Positions 34,786 through 42,550 of a stretch of DNA of 64,000 bases are shown here, one piece after another (position 1 is the first letter of the stretch; every line of letters begins with the position of its first letter). A model generated the notes under the pieces. The model was not told the origin of the DNA. It saw only the letters and a program-made list of their open reading frames with translations, and ran no database searches. The stretch comes from Xenophilus aerolatus (GTDB taxonomy: Bacteria; Pseudomonadota; Gammaproteobacteria; Burkholderiales; Burkholderiaceae_C): positions 1 to 64,000 of the forward strand of contig JASCNX010000001.1 of NCBI GenBank assembly GCA_029968055.1, read 5' to 3'. A program made the position numbers and the translations under genes.

Positions 34786-36297
34786 ATGCACAAATTCGAC
34801 GAAATGTATGAGCGGCTGCCCTATGCAGGGGCCGCGATCCGTCAGCACTACCAACGTTACGACCAGTGGCTCGCGAAGCAACCTCAAGAGGTGATGAATT
34901 CGCGGCGCGAGGAGGCGGAAATGATCTTCCGCCGCGTCGGCATCACCTTCGCGGTGTACGGCGCCAAGGACGAGGACGGCTCGGGCACCGAGCGGCTCAT
35001 CCCCTTCGACCTGCTGCCGCGCATCATCCCGGCCCACGAGTGGGAAAGCATGCAGAAGGGGCTGGCGCAGCGCGTCAATGCCCTCAACCGCTTCATCCAT
35101 GACGTCTACCACGACCAGGAGATCGTCAAGGCGGGGATCATCCCCTCGGAGCAGATCAACAACAACGCGCAGTTCCGGCCCGAGATGATCGGCGTCAACG
35201 TGCCGAACGACGTGTACTCCAACATCTCGGGCATCGACATCGTCCGCGCGCCCGACGCCGAGGGCAAGGGCGAGTACTACGTGCTGGAAGACAACCTGCG
35301 CGTGCCCAGCGGCGTGAGCTACATGCTCGAGAACCGCAAGATGATGATGCGGCTCTTCCCCGAGCTTTTCGCGCAGAACCGCGTCGCGCCGGTGGCCCAC
35401 TACCCCGACCTGCTGCTCGAGACGCTGCGCGCCAGCGCACCGCCGGCCACGGCCGAGCCCACGGTGGTGGTGCTCACGCCCGGCATGTACAACAGCGCCT
35501 ACTTCGAGCATGCCTTCCTGGCCCAGCAGATGGGCGTCGAGCTGGTCGAGGGCCAGGACCTGTTCGTCAAGGACGACTTCGTCTACATGCGCACCACCCG
35601 CGGCCCGAAGCGGGTCGACGTGATCTACCGCCGGGTGGACGACGACTTCCTCGACCCCGAGGTGTTCCGCCCCAACTCCACGCTGGGCTGCGCCGGCCTG
35701 ATGCGCGCCTACAAGGCGGGCAACGTGGTGATCTGCAACGGCGTGGGCACCGGCGTGGCCGACGACAAGTCGATCTACCCCTACGTGCCCAAGATGATCG
35801 AGTTCTACCTCGGCGAGAAGCCGATCCTCAAGAACGTGCCGACCTGGATGTGCCGCAACAAGGACGACCTGGGCTACGTGCTGGCCAACCTCAAGGACCT
35901 GGTCGTCAAGGAAGTGCACGGCGCCGGCGGCTACGGCATGCTGATCGGCCCGGCCGCGACGCAGGCCGAGATCGAGGAATTCCGCCAGGCCGTGATCGCC
36001 AAGCCCGACGGCTACATCGCCCAGCCCACGCTGAGTCTGTCGACCTCGCCGACCTTCGTCGAATCCGGCATCGCTCCGCGCCACATCGACCTGCGGCCCT
36101 TCGTGCTGTCGGCCAAGGAGGTGCAGATGGTGCCCGGCGGCCTCACGCGGGTGGCGCTCAAGGAGGGATCGCTGGTGGTCAACTCCTCGCAGGGCGGCGG
36201 CACCAAGGACACCTGGATCATGGAGTCCGACAAGCGCTTCGGCACGCAGTCGCAGAGCCAGGGCGGGCAGTCCCAGACGCAGACGCAGGCATCCTGA
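34786..36297 (+). CDS. Circularly permuted ATP-grasp protein with Gln-rich tail
   Basis: This 503-residue cytoplasmic ATP-grasp-fold ligase starts MHKFDEMYERLPYAGAAIRQ. Core segments include ITFAVYGAKDEDGSGTERLI, YVLEDNLRVPSGVSYMLENR and VLTPGMYNSAYFEHAFLAQQ. ATG 34786 is preferred because GAAGGAG lies upstream (34768-34774) and the family begins near it; ATG 34762 would add 8 residues without a ribosome site. The last 18 residues (TQSQSQGGQSQTQTQAS) form a Ser/Thr-Gln tail very like that of the transglutaminase at 24.7 kb. The alpha-E gene follows after 17 bases. It probably forms an amide bond on an unknown substrate. Confidence 0.88.
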   Translation: MHKFDEMYERLPYAGAAIRQHYQRYDQWLAKQPQEVMNSRREEAEMIFRRVGITFAVYGAKDEDGSGTERLIPFDLLPRIIPAHEWESMQKGLAQRVNALNRFIHDVYHDQEIVKAGIIPSEQINNNAQFRPEMIGVNVPNDVYSNISGIDIVRAPDAEGKGEYYVLEDNLRVPSGVSYMLENRKMMMRLFPELFAQNRVAPVAHYPDLLLETLRASAPPATAEPTVVVLTPGMYNSAYFEHAFLAQQMGVELVEGQDLFVKDDFVYMRTTRGPKRVDVIYRRVDDDFLDPEVFRPNSTLGCAGLMRAYKAGNVVICNGVGTGVADDKSIYPYVPKMIEFYLGEKPILKNVPTWMCRNKDDLGYVLANLKDLVVKEVHGAGGYGMLIGPAATQAEIEEFRQAVIAKPDGYIAQPTLSLSTSPTFVESGIAPRHIDLRPFVLSAKEVQMVPGGLTRVALKEGSLVVNSSQGGGTKDTWIMESDKRFGTQSQSQGGQSQTQTQAS

Positions 36298-36314
36298 AGA
36301 CGAGGAGGACACAC

Positions 36315-37271
36315 ATGCTTTCACGCACCGCCGACCACCTCTACTGGATGTCCCGCTATACCGAGCGCGCGGAGAACACCGCCCGCATGCTGGACATCAA
36401 CTACCAGACCTCCCTGCTGCCGCAGTCGGCCGAGATGGCGCAGTCGGGCTGGCAGGGCATCCTGTCGATCAGCGAACTGCGCCCCGCCTACTTCGCCAAG
36501 CACGACACCGTGACCCCCGAAGGCGTCATGGAGTTCATGGTCAAGGACGAGAGCAACCCCTCGTCGATCATCTCCTGCCTGCGCGCAGCGCGCGAGAACG
36601 CGCGTGCCGTGCGCGGTGCGCTGACCACCGAATCGTGGGAGACGCAGAACAGCACGTGGCTCGACGTCAACCGCATGCTGCGCTCGGGCGGCTTCGAGCG
36701 CGATCCGGGGGCTTTCTTCGAATGGGTCAAGTTCCGCTCGCACCTCTCGCGCGGCGTCACGCTGGGCACCATGCTGCAGGACGAGTCGCTGTATTTCTCG
36801 CGCCTGGGCACCTTCCTCGAGCGGGCCGACAACACGGCGCGCCTGGTCGACGTGAAGTTCCACGCCATGGGCAGCGAATTCTTCGGCGCCGCGACCGAAG
36901 GCGACCAGGAGTACGACTTCTACCACTGGAGCGCGATCCTGCGCAGCGTCTCGGCCTTCGAGGTCTACCGCAAGGTGTATCGCGACGTGATCAAGCCCGA
37001 GCGCGTGGCCGAACTGCTGGTGCTGCGTGCCGACATGCCGCGCTCGCTGCACCACAGCCTCCACGAGGTCGTCGCCAACCTGGCCAAGGTCGCCAACGAC
37101 CAGAGCGCCGAGACGCAGCGCCGCGCCGGCAAGCTGCTGGCCGAGCTGCAGTACGGCCGCGTCGACGAGATCCTCGCCACCGGGCTGCATGCCTACCTCA
37201 CGCAGTTCCTCGACCGCGTGAACGAACTGGGCGGGCGCATCAGCCAGGACTTCCTGGTGCCTGCGCACTGA
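36315..37271 (+). CDS. Alpha-E domain-containing protein
   Basis: This 318-residue all-helical protein of the alpha-E (formerly DUF403) family starts MLSRTADHLYWMSRYTERAE, with internal motifs LRAARENARAVRGAL and GTFLERADNTARLVDVKFH. CGAGGAGGAC precedes ATG 36315. It is the stand-alone version of the domain fused to ATP-grasp at 25.7-28.4 kb. In other genomes a transglutaminase and a proteasome-like protease often follow. Here the operon ends at a terminator instead. Molecular role unknown; the charged RYTERAENT-type motif has been suggested as functionally important in this family. Confidence 0.9.
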   Translation: MLSRTADHLYWMSRYTERAENTARMLDINYQTSLLPQSAEMAQSGWQGILSISELRPAYFAKHDTVTPEGVMEFMVKDESNPSSIISCLRAARENARAVRGALTTESWETQNSTWLDVNRMLRSGGFERDPGAFFEWVKFRSHLSRGVTLGTMLQDESLYFSRLGTFLERADNTARLVDVKFHAMGSEFFGAATEGDQEYDFYHWSAILRSVSAFEVYRKVYRDVIKPERVAELLVLRADMPRSLHHSLHEVVANLAKVANDQSAETQRRAGKLLAELQYGRVDEILATGLHAYLTQFLDRVNELGGRISQDFLVPAH

Positions 37272-37319
37272 CCGTCGGTTCAAAAGAAATCGGGCCACAG
37301 CGCCGAGCCTGTGCGAGCG

Positions 37320-37353
37320 GGCCGCTATCAGAAGATAGCGGCCTGTTCTTTTT
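37320..37353 (+). terminator. Intrinsic terminator after alpha-E gene
   Basis: GGCCGCTATC (37320-37329) pairs perfectly with GATAGCGGCC (37334-37343) around an AGAA loop and is followed by TGTTCTTTTT. This is a strong rho-independent terminator 49 bases after the alpha-E stop. It ends the ATP-grasp/alpha-E operon and protects the convergent gene ending at 37382. Confidence 0.88.
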
Positions 37354-37381
37354 CACGCTTTCGGGGCGCCAGCGCGCTGGT

Positions 37382-38170
37382 TCAGGCGCCGCCTTCGACC
37401 TGATGGATGCCGAAGCCCGTGCGCCCGGGCGCGATGGGCTCGCGTAGCGTCATGGCGGGGATGTCGTAGTCGCCGGCGTTCTGCGGTCTGAAGGGCACGG
37501 GCGCCACCGTGGCCAGCGTGTCGAGCCGGGCGGCGAGTTCGGCCTGCACCTGCGCCAGCCGCGCCGCGTCCATGCGATCGCTGCGGTAGACGACGAAGGG
37601 CGGCAGCACCGTGAAGCCGGGGTAGTACAGGATGCCGTGCTGGATCGGAAAGAGCAGGTCGTCGATCGGCCCGTTGATGCCGCGAGGGGCATAGTGAGAC
37701 GCCCAACCGCCGGCCGTGACGACCAGCATGGCGCGTTTGCCGGCCAGTGTGCCCTCGCCGTAGCGGTCGCCCCAGCGGCGCTCGGAATGCTCGCCGACCC
37801 CGTAGGCGAAGCCGTAGGCATACACGCGGTCGACCCAGCCCTTGAGGATCGCCGGCATTGAGAACCACCATATCGGAAACTGCAAGATCACGGTGTCGGC
37901 CCATAGGAGCTTGGCCTGCTCTGCGGCCACGTCTCGCGTCTGCTGGCCGCTCGCGTATGCCTGTTGCGAATCGCCTGCGGGGCGGAAGGGCGTCGCACGG
38001 TCGCGGGCCGGAAAGTCGTCGGCGTCGAGCGTCGCCTTCCAGCGCATGGCGTGCAGGTCGGAGACCTGGACCGTGTGGCCGGCCGCTTCGAGGTGCTCGC
38101 GCATGAAGCGCGCGAGCGTGCCGTTAAGCGACCGGGCTTCCGGGTGGGCGTGGACGAGGAGGATGTTCAT
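37382..38170 (-). CDS. NAD(P)H-dependent quinone oxidoreductase, flavodoxin-like fold
   Basis: This 262-residue FMN/FAD reductase starts MNILLVHAHPEARSLNG, with the substrate/flavin segment FPIWWFSMPAILKGWVDRVY and the later VVTAGGWASHYAPRG. It belongs to the NQO1/MdaB/KefF-type group that reduces quinones by two electrons. Length is normal for NQO1-like members. It is divergent from a LysR gene with a LysR-type motif between them, so it is probably induced by an electrophile or phenolic compound. The exact substrate is not readable from sequence. Confidence 0.88.
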   Translation of the reverse strand: MNILLVHAHPEARSLNGTLARFMREHLEAAGHTVQVSDLHAMRWKATLDADDFPARDRATPFRPAGDSQQAYASGQQTRDVAAEQAKLLWADTVILQFPIWWFSMPAILKGWVDRVYAYGFAYGVGEHSERRWGDRYGEGTLAGKRAMLVVTAGGWASHYAPRGINGPIDDLLFPIQHGILYYPGFTVLPPFVVYRSDRMDAARLAQVQAELAARLDTLATVAPVPFRPQNAGDYDIPAMTLREPIAPGRTGFGIHQVEGGA

Positions 38171-38227
38171 GGGTCGGTCTTGCTGTGGACAAGGGCCCAG
38201 CGTAGGCAGACCGGCGCTATATTGGAA

Positions 38228-38242
38228 ATCGATTCCTCGGAT
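38228..38242. promoter_or_regulatory. LysR-type ATC-N9-GAT site
   Basis: ATC at 38228-38230 and GAT at 38240-38242 are separated by nine bases, the classic LysR T-N11-A motif. It lies in the 79-base gap between the quinone reductase and LysR genes, 8 bases before the LysR start. It also overlaps an 8-bp palindrome AATCGATT. Autoregulation and control of the divergent gene are the likely roles. Confidence 0.5.
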
Positions 38243-38249
38243 AGTCGAT

Positions 38250-39182
38250 ATGCCCCTGCACGATACCGACCGGCTGCGCCGTCTCGACCTGAACCTGCTG
38301 CTCACGCTGGACGTGCTGCTGGCCGAGAGCCACGTGAGCCGTGCCGCCGCGCGGCTGCACCTCTCGCAGCCCTCGGTGAGCGCGCAGCTGGCGCGCCTGC
38401 GCGCGGCGCTGGGCGATCCGCTGCTGCTGCCCGGCCCGCGCGGCATGCGCCCCACGGCGCGGGCGCTGCAACTGCAGGCGCCGCTGCGGCAGGCGCTCGA
38501 ATCGCTGGCCCAGGCGGTCGCGCCAGCGGCGGCCTTCGATCCGGCACAGGCCACCGCCACCTGGCGCATCGCCGCCGCCGATTACGGTGAAGCGGCCATC
38601 GTGCAGCCCCTGCTGATGCGCCTGCGCGCCGCGGCGCCGAACACGCGCCTCGCGGTGCGGCAGGTGCCGTCGTCGCGGCTGGCAGCGCTGGCCGAGCAGG
38701 GCGAGGTGGACCTGGCCTTGCACACCTCCGAGGGCGCGCCCGCATCGCTGCACCGGCGGCCGCTCTTCACCGAGGACTACCTGCTGGCCGGCCGCGCCGA
38801 CCACCCGGCCCTGCGCCGGCGCCCGACGCTGGCGCAGTTCTGCCGGCTGGAGCACCTGATCGTCTCGCCCGATGGCGGCGGCTTCGAAGGGCCGACGGAT
38901 GCCGCGCTGCGCGCCCTGGGCATGGAGCGCCGCGTGGTGCTGTCGGTGCCGCATTTCATCTTCGCGCGCTCGGTCATCGCCGGCAGCGACCTGGTCGGCA
39001 TGCTGCCCGCGCGCGTGCTGGCCGGCGTGTCGGGCCTGCGCGTGCTGCGGCCGCCGGTGGAGGTGGCCGGCTACGAGATGTCGATGCTCTGGCACGAGCG
39101 CGTGCACCGCGACCCGGCCCACCGCTGGCTGCGCGAGCAGGTGGTGGCGGCCCTCGAGCCCCTGCCGCGGCGCGGGCGCTAG
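38250..39182 (+). CDS. LysR-family transcriptional regulator (NodD/LinR-like)
   Basis: This 310-residue regulator starts RLRRLDLNLLLTLDVLLAES, with the recognition region LSQPSVSAQLARLRAALGD. A RLDLNLL start of this kind marks the NodD/NahR/SyrM-like LysR branch. The effector domain begins near ATWRIAAADYGEAAIVQPLL. ATG 38250 is in frame with an upstream extension that is antisense to the reductase gene and is discarded. Its target is most probably the divergent quinone reductase. Confidence 0.9.
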   Translation: MPLHDTDRLRRLDLNLLLTLDVLLAESHVSRAAARLHLSQPSVSAQLARLRAALGDPLLLPGPRGMRPTARALQLQAPLRQALESLAQAVAPAAAFDPAQATATWRIAAADYGEAAIVQPLLMRLRAAAPNTRLAVRQVPSSRLAALAEQGEVDLALHTSEGAPASLHRRPLFTEDYLLAGRADHPALRRRPTLAQFCRLEHLIVSPDGGGFEGPTDAALRALGMERRVVLSVPHFIFARSVIAGSDLVGMLPARVLAGVSGLRVLRPPVEVAGYEMSMLWHERVHRDPAHRWLREQVVAALEPLPRRGR

Positions 39183-39218
39183 GCTTTTCGTGGCGTGAAC
39201 TGGCCCTAGCATTGGCAC

Positions 39219-39947
39219 ATGTCCAGCATGCCCGCCTGCCCTTCCTGCCGCCAGCCCATGGAGGTGCGCCGCCTCGCCACCCACACCGGCGTGGCGACCG
39301 AACTGGACATCTGCTTCGCCTGCCAGGGCCTGTGGTTCGATCCGCAGGAAAGCGCCCGCCTGTCGCCGGCCGCCGTGCTGGAACTGTTCGAGCTGCTGCA
39401 TCGGCACCGCGACGATGCGCATGGCCCGCTGCACGCATCGCTGGCCTGCCCCCATTGCCGGCGCACGCTGAGCAAGAGCTTCGACGTGGTACGCAGCGGC
39501 CGCTACGTCACCTACCGCTGCCCGCAGCGCCACGGCCGCTTCGCGAGCTTCTCGTCCTTCATGGTCGAGAAGGGCTTCGTGCGCCAGATGACCAGGCCCG
39601 AGATCGAGGACCTGGCGCGCCGCGTGGCCGCCATCTACTGCACCGGCTGCGGCGCGCCGGTCGACATCCGGCGCGAGCATGCCTGCCCGCATTGCCTCGC
39701 GCCGTTCTCGCTGCTGGACCCGCAGGCGGTGGAGCAGGCGTTGCAGCGCCATGGTGCGAATGCCGCCCAGGCAGCACGTGGGCCGGTGGCACCGGCGACG
39801 GGCCAGGTCGACCTGGCCGACGCACTGGTGGCCATCGAGCGAGACCGGCAGCGCGCCCTGCGCGAGGAAGACAAGGAGCGGCGCGAGGGCACGCTGGACC
39901 TGTGGTCGACGGGCATCGAGCTGGTGTGGCGGGCGCTCAGCCGTTGA
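39219..39947 (+). CDS. Zinc-ribbon protein of unknown function
   Basis: This 242-residue soluble protein begins CPSCRQPMEVR, with a paired CFACQGLWFDPQESARLS, resembling the zf-TFIIB ribbon. Further cysteine pairs follow in LACPHCRRTL with YRCPQRHGRF, and in YCTGCGAPVD with HACPHCLAPF, so three zinc ribbons are likely. The C-terminal 60 residues are charged and helical (ALVAIERDRQRALREEDKER). No enzyme motif is seen. No Shine-Dalgarno sequence precedes ATG 39219, and a TAGCAT hexamer lies 7 bases upstream, so the mRNA may be leaderless. It may bind nucleic acid or protein; function unknown. Confidence 0.75.
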   Translation: MSSMPACPSCRQPMEVRRLATHTGVATELDICFACQGLWFDPQESARLSPAAVLELFELLHRHRDDAHGPLHASLACPHCRRTLSKSFDVVRSGRYVTYRCPQRHGRFASFSSFMVEKGFVRQMTRPEIEDLARRVAAIYCTGCGAPVDIRREHACPHCLAPFSLLDPQAVEQALQRHGANAAQAARGPVAPATGQVDLADALVAIERDRQRALREEDKERREGTLDLWSTGIELVWRALSR

Positions 39948-40028
39948 GCTTGCGCGGCGGGGATCGAGCCGGAAGCGCTGGAGCGTCCGCGGGTCGGGCG
40001 CAACCCGCGATCGAGAAGGCGTGCGACC

Positions 40029-41594
40029 TCAGCCGGCCGTCGCCTGCCTCACCGCGTGCTCCCAGCGCGCCATGGCCTCCTGCGCCTGCGTGCGGCCGAG
40101 CGTGGGCACGAAGCGGCGTTCCACGCGCCAGAGTTTGGACAGCTCGTCGGTGCCCGCATACACGCCGCACGACAGGCCGGCCAGGTAGGCCGCGCCCAGC
40201 GCGGTGGTCTCGGTCACCTCGGGCCGCACGACCGGGATGCCGAGCAGGTCGGCCTGGAACTGCATCAGCAGGTCGTTGACGCTGGCGCCGCCGTCCACGC
40301 GCAGTTCGGTCACCGGCTGGCCGCCGGCGGCGACCACGTCGCGGCTCATGGCCTGCAGCAGGGCGGCACTCTGGTAGGCGATGCTCTCCAGCGCGGCGCG
40401 CGCGATGTGCGCGACGGTGGTGCCGCGCGTGAGGCCGGTGATGGTGCCGCGCGCGTCGGCGTTCCAGTAGGGCGCGCCCAGGCCGGTGAAGGCCGGCACC
40501 ATCATCACGCCGCCCGCATCGGGCACGCTCTCGGCCAGCGACTGCACCTCGGCGCTGCCCTTGATGGCCTTGAGGCCGTCGCGCAGCCACTGCACCACGG
40601 CGCCGCCGACGAAGACGCTGCCTTCCATGGCGTAGCGGGCTTGCGCCGAGACGTGCCCGGCGCCGGGCCGCCCCAAGCCGGGCACGGCCCCCTCGGGAAG
40701 CGTGGGGGCCTCGATCTGCGCAGCGCTGGTGACGAGCAGGCCGTTGCCCGACGGCTGAAACTTCTCGCCCGTGTGCATGAGCAGGAAGCAGCCCGTGCCA
40801 TAGGTGTTCTTGGCCATGCCGGCGTCGAAGCAGGCCTGGCCGAACAGGGCGGCCTGCTGGTCGCCGGCCACGCCGCCGATGGGCAGCGCGTGGCCCAGCC
40901 AGGCCGCATCGGCATCGGCGAAGTGGCAGCTCGAGGGCCGCACCTCGGGCAGTACCGACGCGGGGATGTCCAGCGCCGCCAGCAGTTCGGCGTCCCAGTC
41001 GTTGCGGTGCACGTTGAAGAGCATGGTGCGCGAGGCGTTGCTCACGTCCGTCACATGCACCTTGCCGCCGGTCAGCTGCCAGATCAGCCAGCTGTCGACC
41101 GTGCCGAAGGCCAGCTCGCCGCGGTCGGCCTGGGCGCGCGCGCCGGGCACGTTGTCCAGCAGCCAGCGCAGCTTGGTGGCCGAGAAGTAGGCGTCGATCA
41201 CGAGGCCCGTCTTCTCGCGGATGGTCGCTTCCATGCCGTCCTGGCGCAGGCGGGCGCACAGCGGCTCGGCGCGCCGGTCCTGCCACACGATGGCGGGGTG
41301 CACGGGCTGGCCGGTCTGGCGGTTCCACAGCAGCGTGGTCTCGCGCTGGTTGGTGATGCCGATGCCGGCCATGTCGGCGGCCCGCAGGCCGGCCTGGGCC
41401 AGCACCTCGCGCGCGGTGGCCAGTTGGCCCTGCCAGATCTCCATCGGGTCGTGCTCCACCCAGCCGGGCTGCGGGTAGTGCTGCGTGAGCTCGCGCTGCG
41501 CCATGGCGACGATGCGCCCGCCGCGGTCGAACACGATGCTGCGCGAGCTGGAGGTGCCCTGGTCGAGGGCGAGCAGGTAGGTCTTGTCGGTCAT
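40029..41594 (-). CDS. glpK: Glycerol kinase
   Basis: This 521-residue FGGY kinase converts glycerol and ATP to glycerol 3-phosphate. The N-terminus [20 protein letters not shown] is the phosphate-binding region. Substrate-site residues lie in [13 protein letters not shown] and [13 protein letters not shown], and the C-terminal ATP region includes [20 protein letters not shown]. It is a few residues longer than Escherichia coli GlpK. The start overlaps the glpR stop by 4 bases, so regulator and kinase are co-transcribed. glpF is not next to it. Confidence 0.95.
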   Translation of the reverse strand: MTDKTYLLALDQGTSSSRSIVFDRGGRIVAMAQRELTQHYPQPGWVEHDPMEIWQGQLATAREVLAQAGLRAADMAGIGITNQRETTLLWNRQTGQPVHPAIVWQDRRAEPLCARLRQDGMEATIREKTGLVIDAYFSATKLRWLLDNVPGARAQADRGELAFGTVDSWLIWQLTGGKVHVTDVSNASRTMLFNVHRNDWDAELLAALDIPASVLPEVRPSSCHFADADAAWLGHALPIGGVAGDQQAALFGQACFDAGMAKNTYGTGCFLLMHTGEKFQPSGNGLLVTSAAQIEAPTLPEGAVPGLGRPGAGHVSAQARYAMEGSVFVGGAVVQWLRDGLKAIKGSAEVQSLAESVPDAGGVMMVPAFTGLGAPYWNADARGTITGLTRGTTVAHIARAALESIAYQSAALLQAMSRDVVAAGGQPVTELRVDGGASVNDLLMQFQADLLGIPVVRPEVTETTALGAAYLAGLSCGVYAGTDELSKLWRVERRFVPTLGRTQAQEAMARWEHAVRQATAG

Positions 41595-42418
41595 GGCGTT
41601 GGCGAGGATGAAGCGGAGGATCCGGTGGCGGGGTCGGCGGCCACCACGCAGCGCACCCCGGCCGCGTCGAGCAGGTCGGGGAAGGGCGCGGGCGGCGGCG
41701 CGTCGGTGAAGAGGCAGTCGATGCGTGACAGCGGCGCGATCTGCACCATGGCCGGCCGGTGGAACTTGCTGGCGTCGGCCGCCAGCCAGACCTCCCGGCC
41801 CTGGGCCAGGATGGTCTGCGCCACCTTGACCTCGCGCAGGTCGAAGTCGCGCAGCGTGGCCTCGCCGCCCTCGGCCTCGATGCCCGAGCAGCCGACGAGC
41901 GCGATGTCGACCTTGAACTGGCGCATGAAGTCGATGGTCGCCTCGCCGACCACGGCGCGGTCGCGGGCGCGCACGGTGCCGCCGGCCACGATGACCTCGC
42001 AGGCCTCGTTGCCGGCCAGGATGTGGGCCACGTGCAGGTTGTTGGTGATCACGCGCAGGCCGCGGTGGCGCAGCAGCGCCCGGGCAATGGCCTCGGCCGT
42101 GGTGCCGATGTTCAGGATCAGCGAGCAGTCGTTGGGCACCCGCTCGGCCACCGCTCGCGCGATGCGGGCCTTGCCGCCGGCGTTCAGCGTCTCGCGCTGC
42201 GGGTGGGCGATGTTCTCGGTGGTGGAAGCCGGCGCACGCACCCCGCCGTGGAAGCGCACCAGCAGCCCCGCGTCGGCCAGCCGCTGCACGTCGCGCCGCA
42301 CGGTCTGCAGCGTGACGCCCAGCAGTTCGGCCAACTGCTCCACCGTCATGGCGCCGCGCTCGCGCACCGTGTCGAGCAGGTTGAGCTGGCGCGGGTTGGA
42401 GTTGTTCACGCCTCGCAC
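41591..42418 (-). CDS. glpR: DeoR-family glycerol 3-phosphate repressor GlpR
   Basis: This 275-residue protein has a DeoR helix-turn-helix at about residues 10-55 ([20 protein letters not shown]) and a sugar-phosphate-binding domain with [15 protein letters not shown]. The start is GTG at 42418 or, three codons on, GTG at 42409; neither has a convincing ribosome site. Its place between glpK and divergent glpD identifies it as GlpR rather than another DeoR protein. Glycerol 3-phosphate is the expected inducer. The C-terminal 25 residues are Pro/Ala-rich and likely disordered. Confidence 0.92.
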   Translation of the reverse strand: MRGVNNSNPRQLNLLDTVRERGAMTVEQLAELLGVTLQTVRRDVQRLADAGLLVRFHGGVRAPASTTENIAHPQRETLNAGGKARIARAVAERVPNDCSLILNIGTTAEAIARALLRHRGLRVITNNLHVAHILAGNEACEVIVAGGTVRARDRAVVGEATIDFMRQFKVDIALVGCSGIEAEGGEATLRDFDLREVKVAQTILAQGREVWLAADASKFHRPAMVQIAPLSRIDCLFTDAPPPAPFPDLLDAAGVRCVVAADPATGSSASSSPTP

Positions 42419-42475
42419 TTTAAACCGAAAAAAAACGAATGGACTTCAGGGATAACAAGGAGGAAAATCGCACTT

Positions 42476-42488
42476 TATCGAATCGATA
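42476..42488. promoter_or_regulatory. Candidate GlpR operator
   Basis: TATCGAATCGATA is a perfect palindrome around a central A in the 132-base glpR-glpD gap. A 10-base direct repeat, TCGCACTTTA, occurs at 42413-42422 and again at 42468-42477, the second copy running into this palindrome. Either could be the GlpR site. A 6-bp hairpin (CGGCTC/GAGCCG) lies at 42509-42525 in the glpD leader. Confidence 0.5.
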
Positions 42489-42550
42489 GGAACAAAAACG
42501 CGGCGGCGCGGCTCCAAAAGAGCCGACACCCCACGACCCAGGCGCAGCCC

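Noticed and set aside
42457-42464. Strong AAGGAGGA ribosome-site sequence upstream of glpD, suggesting a leader peptide
   Set aside because: No ATG, GTG or TTG lies at a usable distance after it, and it is 87 bases before the glpD start.
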